Source: Streptococcus acidominimus | Lineage (GTDB): Bacteria; Bacillota; Bacilli; Lactobacillales; Streptococcaceae | DNA: 61,780 nucleotides | NCBI RefSeq assembly: GCF_001921825.1 | Contig: NZ_MSJL01000008.1 | Location: forward strand, 1 to 61,780 | Reading direction: 5' to 3' | Shown here: positions 27,228 through 36,412 of the stretch, piece by piece | Numbering within the stretch: the stretch's first letter is position 1 | Layout of the letters: each line of letters starts with the position of its first letter | Translations under genes and position numbers: made by a program | Notes under the pieces: model-generated | Seen by the model: the letters and a program-made list of their open reading frames with translations, nothing else | Database searches by the model: none | Told to the model about the DNA's origin: nothing

Positions 27228-29399
27228 TTATTGCGAAGAACTTGGTGCAGGATTGATAGGTGCAGGTTGTTCTTGTGCGGTGCTGGCTGAAGCACTTGTT
27301 TGTGGCTGTTCAACTGCTGGCTCTGTTGTACCCGTTGTGCTAGAGCTTGTATCCGAGCTGCTAGGAACAGGAGTAGAGCTACTTGGAGTGCTATTCGTGC
27401 TTGGGGTATAAGTATACTGTGGATAACTTCCATCCAGATATAGATAGGACCCGTACAGGTTTACGCCACTTGGCATTTCCCAATCAGTAGCAGTGTCAAC
27501 AGGATTGAGGTAGGCCATCATGTTCCGGTAAACGTCCGTTGCGATAGGGATACCATTGTCTAACACGGGGGTCTGGCGATTGGTATAGCCTGTCCAGACA
27601 GCCATGGCATAGCGCGTTGTGTAGCCGACAAAGTTTTCGTCAGGAACAACGAGTGAACTGTAATTCGCTGCCTCATTGTTGGCAAGGATCGTCTCCATTT
27701 CCGCATCCGTATAATTGGCTGTCCCCGTCTTTCCTGCTTGAGGAAGCCCCGGAACTGCTGCGTTTAGACCATTTCCGTAAGTCAAGACACTCTTCATCAT
27801 ATCGGTCATCATATAGGCCGTTTCGGGTGTCATGACGCGACTGCCTTCAGGAGCAAATTCTTTCGTGCTACCGTCGCTAAAGACCACTTTATTGACATAT
27901 TGTGGCTTGTAGTAGGTGCCTCCATTGGCAAAGGCTGCATAGGCTGCCGCCATCTTTTCACTACTTGCCCCATATTTAGAGCTGGCATCTGTTGTGTTAC
28001 TTGAAATCGAGTTTGAATAGAGTAGCTCTGGATAGGAGATACCCAGACTGTTTAAAAACTTATGGGCTTTCTCTAGACCTACTGCTTCTAGTGTCTTAAC
28101 GGCAGGCACATTTCGTGAATACTGAATGGCTGCTTTTAAGGTCATTGAACCATAGTAGGTTCGATCCCAGTTATAGACAGGTGTGTTAGAAGCAGGATAG
28201 TTATAAGGTGCGTCAACGATTAAATCGGCGGTCGACTTATAGACCCCATATTCAAGAGCAGGCGCATAGTCTGTAATAGGTTTCATGGTCGAACCGAAAT
28301 CTCGGTTGGTTTCAACAGCCTGATTTGTACCAAAGGAAACATTGCTTGCTTGATTTCTTGAGCCAAGCTGGGCGATGACATGCCCGTTTGAAACATCAAC
28401 GACAGTGGAAGCAACTTGGAAGTGTTCATCAGGATAGCTGACATAGGTGTCAGAGTTATAGATATCCCATAGCTGTTTTTGAGCGTTAACATCGACATTG
28501 GTATAAACATCAATTCCCGTAGTCAGGAGATTATAACCCGTCTTTGCCTCAACTTCTTCGATCACTTCCTTGAGGTAGTTATCCATGTGAGGTGGATAAG
28601 CAGAGGTATTTGACAGCGGTTGTAAACCATCTGTAATCTCCGTTAGAACAGCCCCTTCATACTGTTCTTGGGAAATATATTTTTCCTCTAACATTTGTTG
28701 TAATACAAGATCTCTACGATATTTCGCAGCTTCTGGTTGGGTGTAAGGGTCGTATTGGTTAGGAGCTTGAGGCATGCCTGCTAAGAGCGCTAACTGTGGC
28801 AGAGTAAGATCCCTTAACTCTTTTCTATAGTAGGCTTTGGCAGCAGTTTTCATTCCATAATTTCCATTTGCCATAAAGACCTTGTTGATATAGTAGGTCA
28901 AAATTTCTTGCTTGGTGTTGCGGCGTTCCAATTGGAGCGCCAACCATGCTTCCTGAATTTTTCGCTTAATGGTCTGGTCATGGCTTGACGTTGAGAAATA
29001 GGTTAATTTGATAAACTGCTGATCCAGAGTGGAGCCACCTTGGAGGTGCCCTCCTTTTAAGTTATTGATAAAGGAGCCTGCAATTCGAATGACATCAATT
29101 CCACGATGATCAAAGAAACGACGGTCTTCGATCGCAACAATCGCATTGACTAAATCCTTTGGAATTTCCGACGTCTTTGCATTGGAGCGTTTTTCTGATC
29201 CCAAATCAGCAATCAGATTATTGTCCTTGTCGTAGATTTTACTGGAGACAGTAGCTGTCAGTGCTTCTTCTGTTAGGGTTGGAGCAGATTTGACATAGTA
29301 GATCACCAGTGATAAGACTGCGATAAAGAGACAAATGAAGCTGGCCAGAGCAATGTTGGCGAAAACGACCCATATTTTTTTAAGGTTTGGTTTTTTCAA
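27228..29399 (-). CDS. pbp1A: Class A penicillin-binding protein 1A
   Basis: Bifunctional peptidoglycan synthase anchored in the membrane. It has a short cytoplasmic tail, one membrane helix (about 15-40), and a GT51 glycosyltransferase domain with the catalytic [13 protein letters not shown] motif (about 90) and GGSTLDQQ. A transpeptidase domain follows with STMK (active Ser), SRN and KTGT motifs, then a Ser/Thr/Pro-rich C-terminal tail ending [12 protein letters not shown]. About 723 residues. I favour the TTG at 29399, which has AGGTGG eight bases upstream; a GTG at 29411 is the alternative. It overlaps the end of recU, the usual recU-pbp1A pair of streptococci. No mutation can be called without a reference. 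Confidence 0.93.
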   Translation of the reverse strand: MKKPNLKKIWVVFANIALASFICLFIAVLSLVIYYVKSAPTLTEEALTATVSSKIYDKDNNLIADLGSEKRSNAKTSEIPKDLVNAIVAIEDRRFFDHRGIDVIRIAGSFINNLKGGHLQGGSTLDQQFIKLTYFSTSSHDQTIKRKIQEAWLALQLERRNTKQEILTYYINKVFMANGNYGMKTAAKAYYRKELRDLTLPQLALLAGMPQAPNQYDPYTQPEAAKYRRDLVLQQMLEEKYISQEQYEGAVLTEITDGLQPLSNTSAYPPHMDNYLKEVIEEVEAKTGYNLLTTGIDVYTNVDVNAQKQLWDIYNSDTYVSYPDEHFQVASTVVDVSNGHVIAQLGSRNQASNVSFGTNQAVETNRDFGSTMKPITDYAPALEYGVYKSTADLIVDAPYNYPASNTPVYNWDRTYYGSMTLKAAIQYSRNVPAVKTLEAVGLEKAHKFLNSLGISYPELLYSNSISSNTTDASSKYGASSEKMAAAYAAFANGGTYYKPQYVNKVVFSDGSTKEFAPEGSRVMTPETAYMMTDMMKSVLTYGNGLNAAVPGLPQAGKTGTANYTDAEMETILANNEAANYSSLVVPDENFVGYTTRYAMAVWTGYTNRQTPVLDNGIPIATDVYRNMMAYLNPVDTATDWEMPSGVNLYGSYLYLDGSYPQYTYTPSTNSTPSSSTPVPSSSDTSSSTTGTTEPAVEQPQTSASASTAQEQPAPINPAPSSSQ

Positions 29400-30000
29400 A
29401 AGTATCACCACCTAATAAATTTTTTTCAACAACTTCTAAGTAGGGCAGGCTGGGATAACCCCCTATCTCGATTTTAAAGCCATGCTTACGAATGTAGGCA
29501 ATCGGCATGGATTTCTTTCCGCTTTCGACCCGATAAAAATGAATTAGGGCAGAAGCAGGAAGTAGATAGGTTTCTTTCAGTGTTGAAAAGTGAAGGAGTA
29601 CAAAACAAATTCCTCTCTGTTGCAGGACTTGATCCATATGTTCAATCTGATGCGCGTGAAAATTTTTCATGGGCATCGATGTTTTTTGCCGTGTTTCCTT
29701 AGCTTCAAAGTCAATATAGTGACCTTGATAAACCCCTGAATAGTCGGTTGTAGATGCTTGCCTAAAGTAGGCCTCAACGATTTTCGCTCGGCTTCTTTTG
29801 GGGTAGTCTACTTTCACGATCTGTACGGGGGTCGGTTTTTTATGGATCACAGCACGACCATGGGTTAAATAGTAGTTGTTACTATCGTTAATAGCGGCTT
29901 CAAAAGACATACCGCGATTGGCAAAGTTCACCTGCCGAAGAGAAGAATGTGAATTGGTTCTACTGATTTTTTTTCTAACCTGATGAGGATAATTGACCAT
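29380..30000 (-). CDS. recU: Holliday junction resolvase RecU
   Basis: Dimeric endonuclease that resolves four-way junctions in recombination and chromosome segregation. The 206 residues include the N-terminal [15 protein letters not shown] motif, the PD-(D/E)XK core ([19 protein letters not shown], about 90-108), and the FHAHQIEHM helix. ATG with AAGGAG seven bases upstream. Transcribed from a divergent promoter region shared with ypsA and overlapping the start of pbp1A, so recombination and wall synthesis genes are co-expressed. Confidence 0.93.
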   Translation of the reverse strand: MVNYPHQVRKKISRTNSHSSLRQVNFANRGMSFEAAINDSNNYYLTHGRAVIHKKPTPVQIVKVDYPKRSRAKIVEAYFRQASTTDYSGVYQGHYIDFEAKETRQKTSMPMKNFHAHQIEHMDQVLQQRGICFVLLHFSTLKETYLLPASALIHFYRVESGKKSMPIAYIRKHGFKIEIGGYPSLPYLEVVEKNLLGGDTFEKTKP

Positions 30001-30027
30001 AGAACTCCTTCTTGATAAAATAAAATC

Positions 30028-30062
30028 ATTATATTATATCACAAGATAAGAAAAGAGTTCAA
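30028..30062 (-). promoter_or_regulatory. Promoter of recU-pbp1A in the divergent intergenic region
   Basis: On the minus strand TTGAAC (30062-30057), 18 bases, TATAAT (30038-30033), with a second TATAAT at 30033-30028. The 65-base gap also has to hold the ypsA promoter on the other strand. Confidence 0.65.
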
Positions 30063-30065
30063 GTA

Positions 30066-30605
30066 ATGCACATTGGTCGGATATTGATAACAGGCTATCG
30101 CCACACCGATTTGGGGATTTTTTCAGACAAGGATCCCCGACTTTCCATCATTAAAAAAGCCATTCGGATGGATCTTATTCGCTTCTTGGAAGAGGGGGTA
30201 GAGTGGTTCATTCTGACAGGCAATCTAGGCTTTGAATACTGGTGTTTAGAGGAGTTGCGAGACCTGCGGCAAGAGGGCTACGACTTTCAGATTGCGACCC
30301 TCTTTTTGTTTGAAAATCATGGCGAGAACTGGAATGAAGTCAATCAGATAAAATTAGCCCATTTCAAGTCGGTTGATTTTGTAAAAATGACCTATCCTCG
30401 CTATGAGAATCCGAGCCAATTTCGGATCTACAATCAATTTTTGTTGGACAATACAGATGGAGCTTACCTTTTCTACGATCCCGAAAATGAAACAAATTTG
30501 AAATATCTCTATCATCTGATGTTAAAAAATGAGGAGTATACTAGAAAAGCGCTTACTTTTGAACGTTTAAATGAGGTGGCTGAAAATTTTGAAGAAATTG
30601 AGTAA
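30066..30605 (+). CDS. ypsA: DUF1273 family protein, YpsA-like (SLOG fold)
   Basis: A 179-residue Rossmann-like protein of the SLOG superfamily, with the [15 protein letters not shown] start, [15 protein letters not shown] (about 47-61), and late [12 protein letters not shown] proteins bind nucleotide-type ligands. The Bacillus homologue YpsA affects cell division and stress survival and lies next to gpsB, as here. The ATG has only a weak AAAAGAG site. The exact ligand is unknown. Confidence 0.85.
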   Translation: MHIGRILITGYRHTDLGIFSDKDPRLSIIKKAIRMDLIRFLEEGVEWFILTGNLGFEYWCLEELRDLRQEGYDFQIATLFLFENHGENWNEVNQIKLAHFKSVDFVKMTYPRYENPSQFRIYNQFLLDNTDGAYLFYDPENETNLKYLYHLMLKNEEYTRKALTFERLNEVAENFEEIE

Positions 30606-30611
30606 TATGAC

Positions 30612-30641
30612 TTGATTTTTCCCTATATTTTTTCATATAAT
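30612..30641 (+). promoter_or_regulatory. Promoter of gpsB
   Basis: TTGATT (30612-30617), 18-base spacer, TATAAT (30636-30641), 37 bases before the gpsB start. Confidence 0.7.
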
Positions 30642-30677
30642 AGAGGTAATGACGTTTTAGAAGGTAGAGGTGTAGAA

Positions 30678-31010
30678 ATGGCAAGTATTAAATTTACGAC
30701 AAAAGATATTTTTGAACAAGACTTTAAAATCGGTTTCCGTGGTTATGAGCAAGATGAGGTAAATGATTTCCTAGATGAAATCATGAAAGATTATGATGCT
30801 TACGAAGCCATCATCAAAGAGTTGAAAGGTGAGATTGCCCGCTTGAAAGCACAGATGGCAAATACCCCCCGTGTCGCTGTATCGGGATTGGAAGATTCTG
30901 ACACCTTGAGAACAGAGCGGACATCTTCAGCGACGAACTTTGATATTTTACGTCGCTTGAATCGTTTAGAGAAGGAAGTCTTTGGCAAGCATATTGCCCA
31001 AGAAAACTAA
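30678..31010 (+). CDS. gpsB: Cell division adaptor GpsB (DivIVA-like)
   Basis: A 110-residue coiled-coil protein that docks penicillin-binding proteins and StkP to the division site and balances septal and peripheral wall growth. Residues 1-70 form the DivIVA-type lipid/PBP-binding coiled coil (FKIGFRGYEQDEVNDFLDEI); a flexible linker leads to the C-terminal helix (ILRRLNRLEKEVFGKH), which trimerises in known homologues. The ATG at 30678 gives the standard N-terminus. A longer in-frame start (30612) lies in the promoter and is rejected. Its partners pbp1A and stkP are also in this window. Confidence 0.93.
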   Translation: MASIKFTTKDIFEQDFKIGFRGYEQDEVNDFLDEIMKDYDAYEAIIKELKGEIARLKAQMANTPRVAVSGLEDSDTLRTERTSSATNFDILRRLNRLEKEVFGKHIAQEN

Positions 31011-31019
31011 TAGGTGAAG

Positions 31020-31405
31020 TCTTTGCAATTTTTGGATAATCGCATGGTAGGAATCTACCATGAGGAAAGTCCATGCTAGCACCGGCTGTGATGCCGGTAG
31101 TGTTTGTGCTAGGCGAACCAATAAGCCTAGGGACGTAGCAATGCGTTACGGCGATTGAAAGAGCTAAGTCGCAAGATATGTTCGAGTAGGTCTGAAAAGT
31201 GCCACAGTGACGGAGTTTTTATGGAAACATAAAAAGTGGAACGCGGTAAACCCCTCAAGCTAGCAACCCAAATTTTGGTCGGGGCATGGGAAAGTCGGAA
31301 ACAGAACGAACTTTCCTGACTGCATAAGCAGTAGACAGATGATTATCGAAGGTGGTAGTGCCTAGTACCACTGGAACAAAACATGGCTTATAGAAAATTG
31401 CATAT
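31020..31405 (+). ncRNA. rnpB: RNase P RNA, class B
   Basis: Catalytic RNA for tRNA 5' maturation. The conserved block GAGGAAAGTCCATGC is at about 31061, the universally conserved GACAGATGATTATCGAAG-like segment is near the 3' end (about 31333), and the two ends pair (TGCAATTTT at 31024-31032 with AAAATTGCA at 31394-31402). Position between gpsB and rlmL is the usual streptococcal one. Ends are approximate. Confidence 0.93.
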
Positions 31406-31411
31406 ATAGGT

Positions 31412-31434
31412 AGGCTAGCTTTGCTAGCTTTTAT
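31412..31434 (+). terminator. Terminator of rnpB
   Basis: GGCTAGC, TTT loop, GCTAGC followed by TTTTATTA. Confidence 0.75.
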
Positions 31435-31446
31435 TATCGGAGAATC

Positions 31447-32610
31447 ATGAAGAAACTATTTACATTTATTGCAACGGCGGCAGCTGGATTAGAGGCAGTT
31501 GTCGGTCGTGAAGTCCGCGAGCTGGGATATGACTGTCAGGTGGAAAATGGCCGCGTTCGCTTTGAAGGCGATGTCGAGGCGATGATTAAAACCAATCTCT
31601 GGCTTCGCTCAGCTGACCGGATTAAGATTGTAGTCGGCAGTTTTAAGGCCAAGACCTTTGAGGAACTGTTTCAAGGTGTTTTTGCCTTGGACTGGGATCA
31701 GTATCTGCCCCTAGGGTGTAAGTTCCCAATTTCAAAAGCCAAGTGTGTCAAGTCAACCTTGCACAATGAGCCGAGTGTCCAAGCCATTTCTAAAAAGGCG
31801 GTTGTTAAGAAGTTGCAGAAGCATTTTTCGCGTCCAGAAGGAGTTCCCTTGCAGGAAGTGGGAGCAGAATTTAAAATTGAAGTATCGATTTTAAAGGATG
31901 TAGCAACGGTTTTAATCGATACAACAGGCTCTAGCCTCTTTAAGAGGGGCTATCGTGTTGAAAAAGGTAGTGCGCCGATCAAGGAGAATATGGCAGCAGC
32001 GATTCTGCAGTTGTCCAACTGGTATCCGGATAAGCCCTTGGTCGATCCAACCTGTGGTTCAGGAACCTTTTGTATCGAAGCTGCAATGATAGCCCGCAAT
32101 ATGGCTCCCGGTTTACAGCGCTCCTTTGCTTTTGAGGAGTGGAACTGGGTTGATCAGGCCTTGGTAGAGCGAGAAAGACAGGCTGCTCGCCGAGCGATTC
32201 GGACGGATCTAACTTTGGATATTTCAGGATTTGATATTGATGGTCGTATGATTGAGATTGCCAAGAAAAATGCCCTTGAGGCAGGGGTGGCTCAAGACAT
32301 TACCTTTAAGCAGATGCGTCTGCAGGATTTCTACACGAATAAAATCAATGGTGTCATCATTTCAAATCCCCCTTATGGGGAACGTCTGCTTGATGATACG
32401 GCACTCATGACCCTCTATCGTGAAATGGGGGAAACATTTGCTCCTCTCCTAACCTGGTCTAAGTTTATTTTGACCAGTGACGAGCAATTTGAGCAGCGCT
32501 ATGGCAGTCAGGCAGATAAAAAACGGAAATTATACAACGGGACCTTAAAGGTTGACCTTTATCAATTTTTTGGACAGCGCGTCAAGCGAGTGGTGAAAGA
32601 GCAGGAATAA
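31447..32610 (+). CDS. rlmL: 23S rRNA methyltransferase of the RlmL/YpsC family
   Basis: S-adenosylmethionine-dependent rRNA methyltransferase. The 387 residues comprise an N-terminal ferredoxin-like/THUMP RNA-binding part (1-160) and a Rossmann methyltransferase domain with VDPTCGSGTFCIEAA (motif I, about 200) and NPPYGERL (motif IV, about 309), the catalytic motif for N-methylation of a base. Homologues modify guanine 2445 of 23S rRNA; here the site is inferred. The start ATG follows CGGAGA. The stop is only two bases before mapZ, so the two are co-transcribed. Confidence 0.9.
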   Translation: MKKLFTFIATAAAGLEAVVGREVRELGYDCQVENGRVRFEGDVEAMIKTNLWLRSADRIKIVVGSFKAKTFEELFQGVFALDWDQYLPLGCKFPISKAKCVKSTLHNEPSVQAISKKAVVKKLQKHFSRPEGVPLQEVGAEFKIEVSILKDVATVLIDTTGSSLFKRGYRVEKGSAPIKENMAAAILQLSNWYPDKPLVDPTCGSGTFCIEAAMIARNMAPGLQRSFAFEEWNWVDQALVERERQAARRAIRTDLTLDISGFDIDGRMIEIAKKNALEAGVAQDITFKQMRLQDFYTNKINGVIISNPPYGERLLDDTALMTLYREMGETFAPLLTWSKFILTSDEQFEQRYGSQADKKRKLYNGTLKVDLYQFFGQRVKRVVKEQE

Positions 32611-32612
32611 AC

Positions 32613-34007
32613 ATGGTAAAGAATACAGAAAAGAATGATGGTCTCCCAAGTGATGGAGAAAAAATCTTAGATTTTGAAGATGCAAAAAATATGACCGTTG
32701 GTCAAGCCGTCCGTAAGCATGAGGAAATCAAGGCGGGTGTGACTGAAGAAGATGGTCTCTTGGATCGCTACATCAAGCAACACAGGGCAGAGATCGAACA
32801 GGAAAAATATGAGACGCAGATGAACCTCCCTGTCCTGACCGCAGAGGATGTGGCTGAAGCAGCAGAGGTTGGTGACGAGAGCGAAAACGCTCTGGATACG
32901 GCTCTGGAAGAGCAAGTAGAAGCCCTATCCATCCATAAGGTCACTCCAGAAACTCCTACCACGGAAGAAGTGCTACCAGCCCCTGAAACAGCTCCTTTTA
33001 ATGATCTTGAAGAAGAGGAGGAGCGATCTTCTCGTAAGCCTTTAGCGATTTGGCTAGCATTAGCCTTGGTCTTTGTTACTGCTCTTGCACTCGCCTTTAT
33101 GTGGATGAAGCAGTCGGAAAAAGTTGAGGAAACGCCCTCCTCCTCGGCATCAAGCAGTCAAAGCAGTAAGTCAACCAGCCAGAGCAGTAGCTCAAGTAAG
33201 GAAGATGAGGCTGTAACAGCTTTTAACCGTTTATATGAGACTTTCTTTGTGGATAAGGAAGAGAGCAAGTTGAAGAACAGTACCTTTGGACAATTACCTG
33301 AACTGAAAAAGGCGCTGGATAAGATAGGTCAGAAGACATCTGCTTATCAAAATGCTAAGAAAAAGTATGAGCAGCTTGAAACAGCTATTAAGGCTCTTCA
33401 ATCCTTGAACAATCAGTTTGATAAACCAATTATTGTGGACGGTGACTTGGATACCACGGCAACGGTTAAGGACGGTGAGAACCTAACACCAGCCACCACA
33501 GGTATTTCCGCTGTTGATGCTAGCATTACAGCAGCGATCAATCTCGGTCGCTCTCAACAGACAGCTAGTAGCGCAGCACCAGCTACTAATGCAGTAGCTC
33601 CAGTAGCTGAAGCGACACCACCTGCAAGTGTGGAACAGACAGCTCCTGCTGTTCAGACAGACGGCGCTAGTGCTGGTACTGCTCCTCTGTACGGAATCGC
33701 GGTTCCAGCAGGTGTCACTCTGCAACGTCACCTCAGTCGTGTCCCTTATGACCAAGCCAAGATTGATGATGTGAACAATCCAGCGTGGACCTTTAACCCA
33801 GGTGTCTTAGAGACGATTATTGCCGTTTCGCAAGAACGGGGCTATGTGTCTGGCTATCAGTATATCTTAGAACGCGTCAATATCATCAACGGAAATGGCT
33901 ATTATAACCTCTTCCGTCCAGATGGCACCTACCTCTTTTCAATGAATGCCAAGACAGGCTACTTTGTTGGAAACGGTGCAGGCTACGCAGACGATTTGGA
34001 TTACTGA
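32613..34007 (+). CDS. mapZ: Mid-cell anchored protein MapZ (LocZ)
   Basis: Division-site marker of streptococci that binds FtsZ inside and peptidoglycan outside. The 464 residues show an acidic cytoplasmic region (1-140, with the conserved N-terminal block ILDFEDAKNMTVGQAVRKHEEI), one membrane helix (about 144-164), a Ser-rich extracellular linker, a structured region, and the C-terminal wall-binding domain (from about 350, ending GNGAGYADDLDY). In pneumococcus the cytoplasmic part is phosphorylated on threonines by StkP, whose gene is also in this window. Located behind rlmL as in other streptococci. Confidence 0.92.
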   Translation: MVKNTEKNDGLPSDGEKILDFEDAKNMTVGQAVRKHEEIKAGVTEEDGLLDRYIKQHRAEIEQEKYETQMNLPVLTAEDVAEAAEVGDESENALDTALEEQVEALSIHKVTPETPTTEEVLPAPETAPFNDLEEEEERSSRKPLAIWLALALVFVTALALAFMWMKQSEKVEETPSSSASSSQSSKSTSQSSSSSKEDEAVTAFNRLYETFFVDKEESKLKNSTFGQLPELKKALDKIGQKTSAYQNAKKKYEQLETAIKALQSLNNQFDKPIIVDGDLDTTATVKDGENLTPATTGISAVDASITAAINLGRSQQTASSAAPATNAVAPVAEATPPASVEQTAPAVQTDGASAGTAPLYGIAVPAGVTLQRHLSRVPYDQAKIDDVNNPAWTFNPGVLETIIAVSQERGYVSGYQYILERVNIINGNGYYNLFRPDGTYLFSMNAKTGYFVGNGAGYADDLDY

Positions 34008-34045
34008 TGTTCATTGCGGATACACATCCATAAATACAAAAAAGA

Positions 34046-34092
34046 ACCAAGGATGGATTTCTGTTATAGATACTCCATCCTTGGTCATTTTC
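34046..34092 (+). terminator. Terminator of rlmL-mapZ
   Basis: ACCAAGGATGGA (34046-34057) pairs perfectly with TCCATCCTTGGT (34074-34085), followed by CATTTTC. A second small hairpin (CCTCCACA/TGTGGAAGG) follows. Confidence 0.75.
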
Positions 34093-34228
34093 TAATGAAG
34101 GTTATTAGGTAATACTTTTTGAAATTCAAAAACACCCTCCACAATGAAGCCTTGTGGAAGGAGTCAGAAGCTATTCTTTTTAAAAGCTCTAACTTTACTA
34201 TTATAACACAAATATTTTTTAAAAAATA

Positions 34229-34256
34229 GACTTGTATTTTTTTCATTTTGTGATAC
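34229..34256 (+). promoter_or_regulatory. Likely promoter of the 34291 gene pair
   Basis: TTGTAT followed about 17 bases later by TACAGT (with GTGA just before). AAGGAGG, the ribosome-binding site, precedes the start. The match is moderate. Confidence 0.4.
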
Positions 34257-34290
34257 AGTAGAACTATAAATAAAAAAGGAGGCATTTGCC

Positions 34291-34938
34291 ATGAAAAAAT
34301 TACGTTTATTATCGTCATTGGGAGCGCTGATAGTTTTAGCTTTAGCCAATACAGCTGTTAGTGCAGCAACTCCTAAAGAAAATGTAGAACTTCCAGATAT
34401 AGTTCCTCCTTCAGAAAGTCAAATTGTACAGGTTCTACCAGAAGGAGGATACATAGCAAATGATGATGGAAGTTCTGAGTTTGACCCTGAAACAGTTCAG
34501 AATAACGGTGGTATTTTAATGACTTATGGAGAATATTTAACTAGAGAACAAACGGATACTTCGTTAGATGCGTTTGTATCCTCTTATATTGGTTTTAGGT
34601 CAGCTTCTCCACGTAAAGCCGTGGAAAATCCTAAAATTCTACAACTTAAACAACACTATCGCTCAAATCCATTTTCTGCAAAAGGTTGGAGATTCTCGGA
34701 AGCTAAGTTTAGGGCGGCAGACGGCACAGGTACTTGGTTACTTTGGGAAACTTATGGAGATGGTGGCGTTGTCGGGAATGAATGGGAAGCTTATCAGACG
34801 TATCAGAGTGGGCAATCTATTGGTAGAGCTAAGATTGAAGCGAATCGTCAACAATATGTCAACGGTAACGGGTCTTGGTTATTTTTCTATACTTATAACC
34901 CAATTCCAGGATCGGGTTATGTAGTCTATAATTACTAG
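34291..34938 (+). CDS. Secreted protein of unknown function with two GTGTW-like repeats
   Basis: A 215-residue precursor with a clear signal peptide (basic start, hydrophobic 9-22, likely cut after VSA at 28). The mature protein has an acidic region (30-90) and an aromatic-rich C-terminal domain. That domain has two related motifs, GTGTWLLWETYGDGG and GNGSWLFFYTYNPIPGSG, and ends in YVVYNY. I do not recognise the family. The general style (small secreted beta-rich domain with aromatic end, followed by a small membrane-anchored protein) recalls secreted bacteriocins or inhibitors with an accessory protein, but no catalytic or leader motif proves this. Confidence 0.6.
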   Translation: MKKLRLLSSLGALIVLALANTAVSAATPKENVELPDIVPPSESQIVQVLPEGGYIANDDGSSEFDPETVQNNGGILMTYGEYLTREQTDTSLDAFVSSYIGFRSASPRKAVENPKILQLKQHYRSNPFSAKGWRFSEAKFRAADGTGTWLLWETYGDGGVVGNEWEAYQTYQSGQSIGRAKIEANRQQYVNGNGSWLFFYTYNPIPGSGYVVYNY

Positions 34939-34949
34939 GAGAAAAAGTT

Positions 34950-35336
34950 ATGAAGAAAAAATTGTTAGTGCTAGGGGCGTTCCTATTTATTGTAGCTGGT
35001 GCCATGATTTCCTTGTCAGGAAACCTGAAAGCAAGAGAAGTTTCTGGTGAACCTGCTATTGAAGCAAGTAGTGAGAATAGGACAGTCCGTGCCTTGGTTG
35101 AACAATATCAGTCGGGCGAAGATCCCTATCTTCTGGAGCACCTCCAAAAGCTGTCTCCTGAAGCTCCTATCATTGAGTGGAATGGTGGTTTCTTTAGTAG
35201 TGATGTGGAAACAAAGGAGACCTTTACTGTTGCAACATGGAATGAGGAGGGGACAGAAATTATCTCTGTCGAAGGAGATGCGGCAACCGTCGGGGAAGTT
35301 ATCGAAGCGATAAAAGCCTCTGAAGCAACAGATTAA
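34950..35336 (+). CDS. Small membrane-anchored or secreted protein, partner of the preceding gene
   Basis: A 128-residue protein with an N-terminal hydrophobic segment (4-23) that could be an anchor or signal, followed by an acidic extracytoplasmic domain (SPEAPIIEWNGGFFSSDVETKET) and a C-terminal alpha/beta stretch. AGGAG precedes the ATG 11 bases after the preceding stop, so the two genes are one operon with its own promoter and terminator. No family is recognised. A protective or folding partner for the upstream secreted protein is a reasonable guess only. Confidence 0.55.
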   Translation: MKKKLLVLGAFLFIVAGAMISLSGNLKAREVSGEPAIEASSENRTVRALVEQYQSGEDPYLLEHLQKLSPEAPIIEWNGGFFSSDVETKETFTVATWNEEGTEIISVEGDAATVGEVIEAIKASEATD

Positions 35337-35360
35337 GGATGTATGGTCGAAAGATGATAG

Positions 35361-35390
35361 AAAAAACTCTGGGTTTTCCAGAGTTTTTTT
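35361..35390. terminator. Bidirectional terminator between convergent operons
   Basis: AAAAAACTCTGG, loop, CCAGAGTTTTTTT. It serves the 34291-35336 operon and the convergent luxS. Confidence 0.85.
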
Positions 35391-35397
35391 GCGAGTA

Positions 35398-35880
35398 TTA
35401 GACTGGGTGGCGTTCAAATGGGTCGTCTGAAATGCCTTGAGATAGGATGAGTTTTGCCCATTCTTTGGCAGAAAAGAGGCTGTGATCCTTGTAGTTACCG
35501 CAAGATTCAATCGTCGTTCCAGGTACATCTTCCCAAGTCGTGACCTCTGCGATTTCCTCTAAGCAAGATGTGATGACTTGGGCAATCTTGGTGGTGGAAT
35601 GCTGTCCCCACATAATCATGTGAAAACCTGTCCGACAACCGAATGGTGAGCAGTCAATCAAACCATCCATGCGTTTTCTAATCAGCAGCGCCAGTAAATG
35701 CTCAATGGTATGGAGACCTGCGGTAGGAATAGCATCTTCATTGGGTTGAACCAGACGAATATCGTAGTTTGAAATCACATCCCCTTTAGGGCCGGTTTCC
35801 TCTGAAATCATGCGGATATAGGGCGCTTTGACAATAGTGTGGTCAAGTTCGAAACTCTCAACAAGCACTTCTTTGGTCAT
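35398..35880 (-). CDS. luxS: S-ribosylhomocysteine lyase LuxS
   Basis: Metal-dependent enzyme of the activated-methyl cycle; it cleaves S-ribosylhomocysteine to homocysteine and the AI-2 precursor. The 160-residue length is standard. The metal site H57-x3-H61 (HTIEH) and C127 and the catalytic C82 (FGCRTGF) with E60 are all present. AAGGAGG lies seven bases before the ATG. Single-gene unit with an extended -10 promoter and a terminator shared with the opposing operon. Confidence 0.95.
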   Translation of the reverse strand: MTKEVLVESFELDHTIVKAPYIRMISEETGPKGDVISNYDIRLVQPNEDAIPTAGLHTIEHLLALLIRKRMDGLIDCSPFGCRTGFHMIMWGQHSTTKIAQVITSCLEEIAEVTTWEDVPGTTIESCGNYKDHSLFSAKEWAKLILSQGISDDPFERHPV

Positions 35881-35904
35881 AAAAATCCTCCTTTTCTTAT
35901 CCTG

Positions 35905-35913
35905 ATTATACCA
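35905..35913 (-). promoter_or_regulatory. Extended -10 promoter of luxS
   Basis: Minus-strand TGGTATAAT immediately upstream of the luxS ribosome-binding site region. No good -35 at normal spacing. Confidence 0.5.
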
Positions 35914-36229
35914 TATTTTTGCATGACAAAGGCAGGAAAGATGTTGGAATGAAAAGCCTAGTTCCCTTTTAGTAGGAGTTTGGAGAATAGAGAATGATTT
36001 CCTATCTTCGATAGTCCGAAGAAGTCATTTGACTGATACATTGTTAGCACGATTTGTTGTGGGGCAGGCTGAAATGATATCAGTAGTCTTTGGGGCTTGG
36101 GTCATGCTCTGGATCTAGTTGTCAGATTGGTAACAAGGCTTAAAAGTAAATATTTATAGGGAAAAATTCCTTTCTGTAACAATATTTGAAAATGGTATTT
36201 TCATGTTTCTTGGCGTGGATTTTTTGACT

Positions 36230-36259
36230 TTGACATTGTGAAATGGTTTGAAATATGAT
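36230..36259 (+). promoter_or_regulatory. Promoter of rny
   Basis: TTGACA (36230-36235), 18-base spacer, TATGAT (36254-36259). The region 35914-36229 before it holds no gene I can support. Confidence 0.6.
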
Positions 36260-36284
36260 AGAATGAAAGAGGATTTTTTGAATC

Positions 36285-36390
36285 TATGGTCATTTGAATG
36301 AACTTTGCTACATTGTTACTTTCGACTTGCCGTACTCCAGTATGGTCTGCGTCTTAGTTCCTTGTTTGAAAGCTAATTCATTTGACTATA
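36285..36390. mobile_element. 106-bp RUP-like element in the rny leader
   Basis: It begins TATGGTCATTTGAATGAA and ends TTCATTTGACTATA, imperfect inverted repeats with TA termini. Length and form match the RUP elements of pneumococcus (about 107 bases, linked to an IS630-type transposase). It contains a CTTGCCGTACTCCAGTATGG-like core. It lies between the rny promoter and the start codon, so it is transcribed as leader. Confidence 0.6.
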
Positions 36391-36412
36391 ATAAATAAAA
36401 AGAGGTGGAAAA

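Noticed and set aside
30612..30677. Longer start for gpsB (ATG-like codon at 30612)
   Set aside because: It would cover the promoter -35/-10. Homologues start at the residue encoded at 30678.
35016..35528. 170-codon minus-strand frame overlapping the 128-aa gene and luxS
   Set aside because: It crosses a bidirectional terminator and is out of frame with luxS, so it is antisense noise.
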